Below are positions 4,607 through 5,306 of a stretch of DNA of 5,306 nucleotides, one piece after another (within the stretch, counting starts at the first letter, position 1; each line of letters starts with the position of its first letter). Position numbers and translations under genes: made by a program. The notes beneath the pieces were generated by a model. It saw only the letters and a list, made by a program, of their open reading frames with translations, was not told the origin of the DNA and searched no databases. Source of the DNA: a bacterium (lineage in GTDB: Bacteria; Patescibacteria; Paceibacteria; UBA9973). The stretch spans positions 1 to 5,306 of the forward strand of contig JAKALG010000070.1 of NCBI GenBank assembly GCA_021813235.1, read 5' to 3'.

Positions 4607-5082
4607 TGAAGAAAAAAGAAATAAAAAAGAATAGAGGATTCGTTTTACTTTTTGTTATTGTAATCTCAAGTATTATTTTAGCTATAACACTAGGGGTTGC
4701 AAATATTGCATTAAAAGAAATTAAGTTTAGTACAGAAGCCAGAAGTACAAATGAAGCCTTTTTTGCTGCTGATACTGGTGCAGAATGTGCTCTTTATAAT
4801 GATAAATCTACGGTCAATTCTTTTAGGAGTCCTAGCCCAGCGAATATAACCTGTAATGGCAACTCTGTTCCATTAAATGGAACTTCTCCTTCTTGGAATT
4901 TTATTCTTTCTGGTCTTGGCAGCGGGAGACAAGGTTGTGCAAAAGTAACTGTTGATAAATCTGGTTCTTGTGGCTCAGCTACTTGTATTGTATCTAAGGG
5001 ATATAATGACGGAGGAGGTGTCGCTGGTTCTTGTCTGCAAGGACAGAGTAGTATAGAAAGACAACTTGAAGTAAGTTATTAA
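4603..5082 (+). CDS. PilX/GspK-like minor pilin lacking Glu5
   Basis: This 159-residue protein starts at ATG 4603, overlapping the previous stop by four bases; the adjacent ATG 4606 is equally possible and is preceded at a suitable distance by GGTGG, a weak ribosome-binding site. The leader MMKKKEIKKNRG is followed by FVLLFVIVISSIILAITLG. The +5 position is Phe17 instead of Glu, as in PilX and GspK proteins, which sit at the filament tip and need no Glu5 contact with a preceding subunit. ANIALKEIKFSTEARSTNEAFFAADTGAECAL is the conserved PilX-like segment (shown here in part: EAFFAADTGAECAL). The ectodomain is small, Gly/Ser-rich and holds six cysteines. It closes the minor-pilin set H-J-I-K and ends one base before ligA. 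The family call is good; an exact orthologue name is not justified. Confidence 0.85.
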   Translation: MMKKKEIKKNRGFVLLFVIVISSIILAITLGVANIALKEIKFSTEARSTNEAFFAADTGAECALYNDKSTVNSFRSPSPANITCNGNSVPLNGTSPSWNFILSGLGSGRQGCAKVTVDKSGSCGSATCIVSKGYNDGGGVAGSCLQGQSSIERQLEVSY

Positions 5083-5083
5083 T

Positions 5084-5306
5084 ATGAAAGAATCTGATGC
5101 AGAAAAAAGAATACAAAAATTGCGAAGCGAAATCGCAAGATTGCGGGATGCGTATCATACGAAAGATATTGGCACCGACGAAATTTATGATTCTCTAACT
5201 AAAGAATTAAAAAAACTTTTAGAACAATATCCTGAATTTAATGATTTAAATGCAGGAGAAAACAGAGTAGCCGGAAGGCCTTTAGAGAAGTTTGAGAAAG
5301 TAAAAC
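5084..5306 (+). CDS. ligA: NAD+-dependent DNA ligase LigA, N-terminal fragment
   Basis: Seventy-four residues are visible before the window ends; the full protein would be about 670. LigA seals nicks in DNA using NAD+ as the AMP donor. The fragment is domain Ia plus the beginning of the adenylation domain: a helical segment (AEKRIQKLRSEIARLRDAYH), the NMN-contacting Tyr24-His25, Asp32, Tyr35-Asp36 (DEIYDSL), LLEQYPEF, then RVAGRPLEKFEKV, which corresponds to the family's QRVG..PL..F..V segment. The loop between Tyr-His and Asp32 is about two residues shorter than in the E. coli enzyme. The catalytic KxDG lysine lies beyond the window. The ATG is one base after the PilX-like stop, so the gene is probably read through from the pilus operon. 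A weak internal promoter (TTGTCT at 5031, TATAGA at 5052, spacer 15) is possible. Confidence 0.9.
   Translation, partial: MKESDAEKRIQKLRSEIARLRDAYHTKDIGTDEIYDSLTKELKKLLEQYPEFNDLNAGENRVAGRPLEKFEKVK

Noticed and set aside
4600..4625. Recoded TGA (glycine, as in Gracilibacteria/SR1) at the end of the PilV-like gene
   Set aside because: Read-through would add only a few residues before TAA, all genes are intact under the standard code, and glycine is encoded by GGN throughout.
5120..5138. Inverted repeat TTGCGA...TCGCAA within the ligA start, possibly another palindromic insertion
   Set aside because: The LigA protein aligns through this region without extra residues (the spacing from Leu-Arg to Tyr-His equals that of the E. 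coli enzyme), so the palindrome is probably chance in charged helix codons.

Overview
The window is an AT-rich, tightly packed, single-strand (all +) bacterial locus for a type IV pilus / type II secretion-like machine. I read it as most likely from a Patescibacteria (CPR, Parcubacteria-like) genome. Supporting signs are short intergenic gaps, almost no Shine-Dalgarno sequences, Parcubacteria-style prepilins and small pseudopilins, and a pilus operon running straight into a DNA ligase gene. The lineage is inferred from style; there is no taxonomic marker here. The standard code fits: glycine is read from GGN codons, and TGA acts as a stop at 4604-4606.

Layout. (i) 1-640: the C-terminal half of the inner-membrane platform protein PilC, cut by the window's left edge. 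(ii) 641-1971: two tandem major-pilin-like units, each with its own promoter and a strong intrinsic terminator (pilin 1 at 730-1212, pilin 2 at 1375-1908). (iii) 1977-5082: an apparent operon starting at a promoter that abuts the second terminator. It encodes prepilin peptidase PilD, then four minor (pseudo)pilins resembling GspH/FimT, GspJ/PilW, GspI/PilV and PilX/GspK, with gaps of 6, 0, 8 and -4 bases. (iv) 5084-5306: the N-terminus of NAD+-dependent DNA ligase LigA, starting one base after the PilX-like stop codon.

How the genes work together. PilD cleaves the short basic leaders of all six prepilins after glycine and would N-methylate the new N-terminus. The four minor pilins form a set equivalent to the tip/priming complex, the two abundant-type pilins would build the shaft, and PilC is the membrane platform turned by ATPases encoded outside the window. 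All pilin ectodomains carry an even number of cysteines, which suggests disulfide-stabilised folds.

The most unusual signal is a set of short, palindromic, in-frame DNA insertions in the leader region of three of the six prepilin genes, just upstream of the PilD cleavage site. Pilin 1 is an exact 'empty site' for the 39-base insertion in pilin 2: the flanks match on both sides and TTTAC is duplicated. A second copy of the same element (35/39 identical) sits at the same codon of the PilW-like gene. A different 30-base hairpin occupies the same place in the PilV-like gene. The encoded peptides would be cut off by PilD, so the leader looks like a tolerated landing site for miniature palindromic elements.
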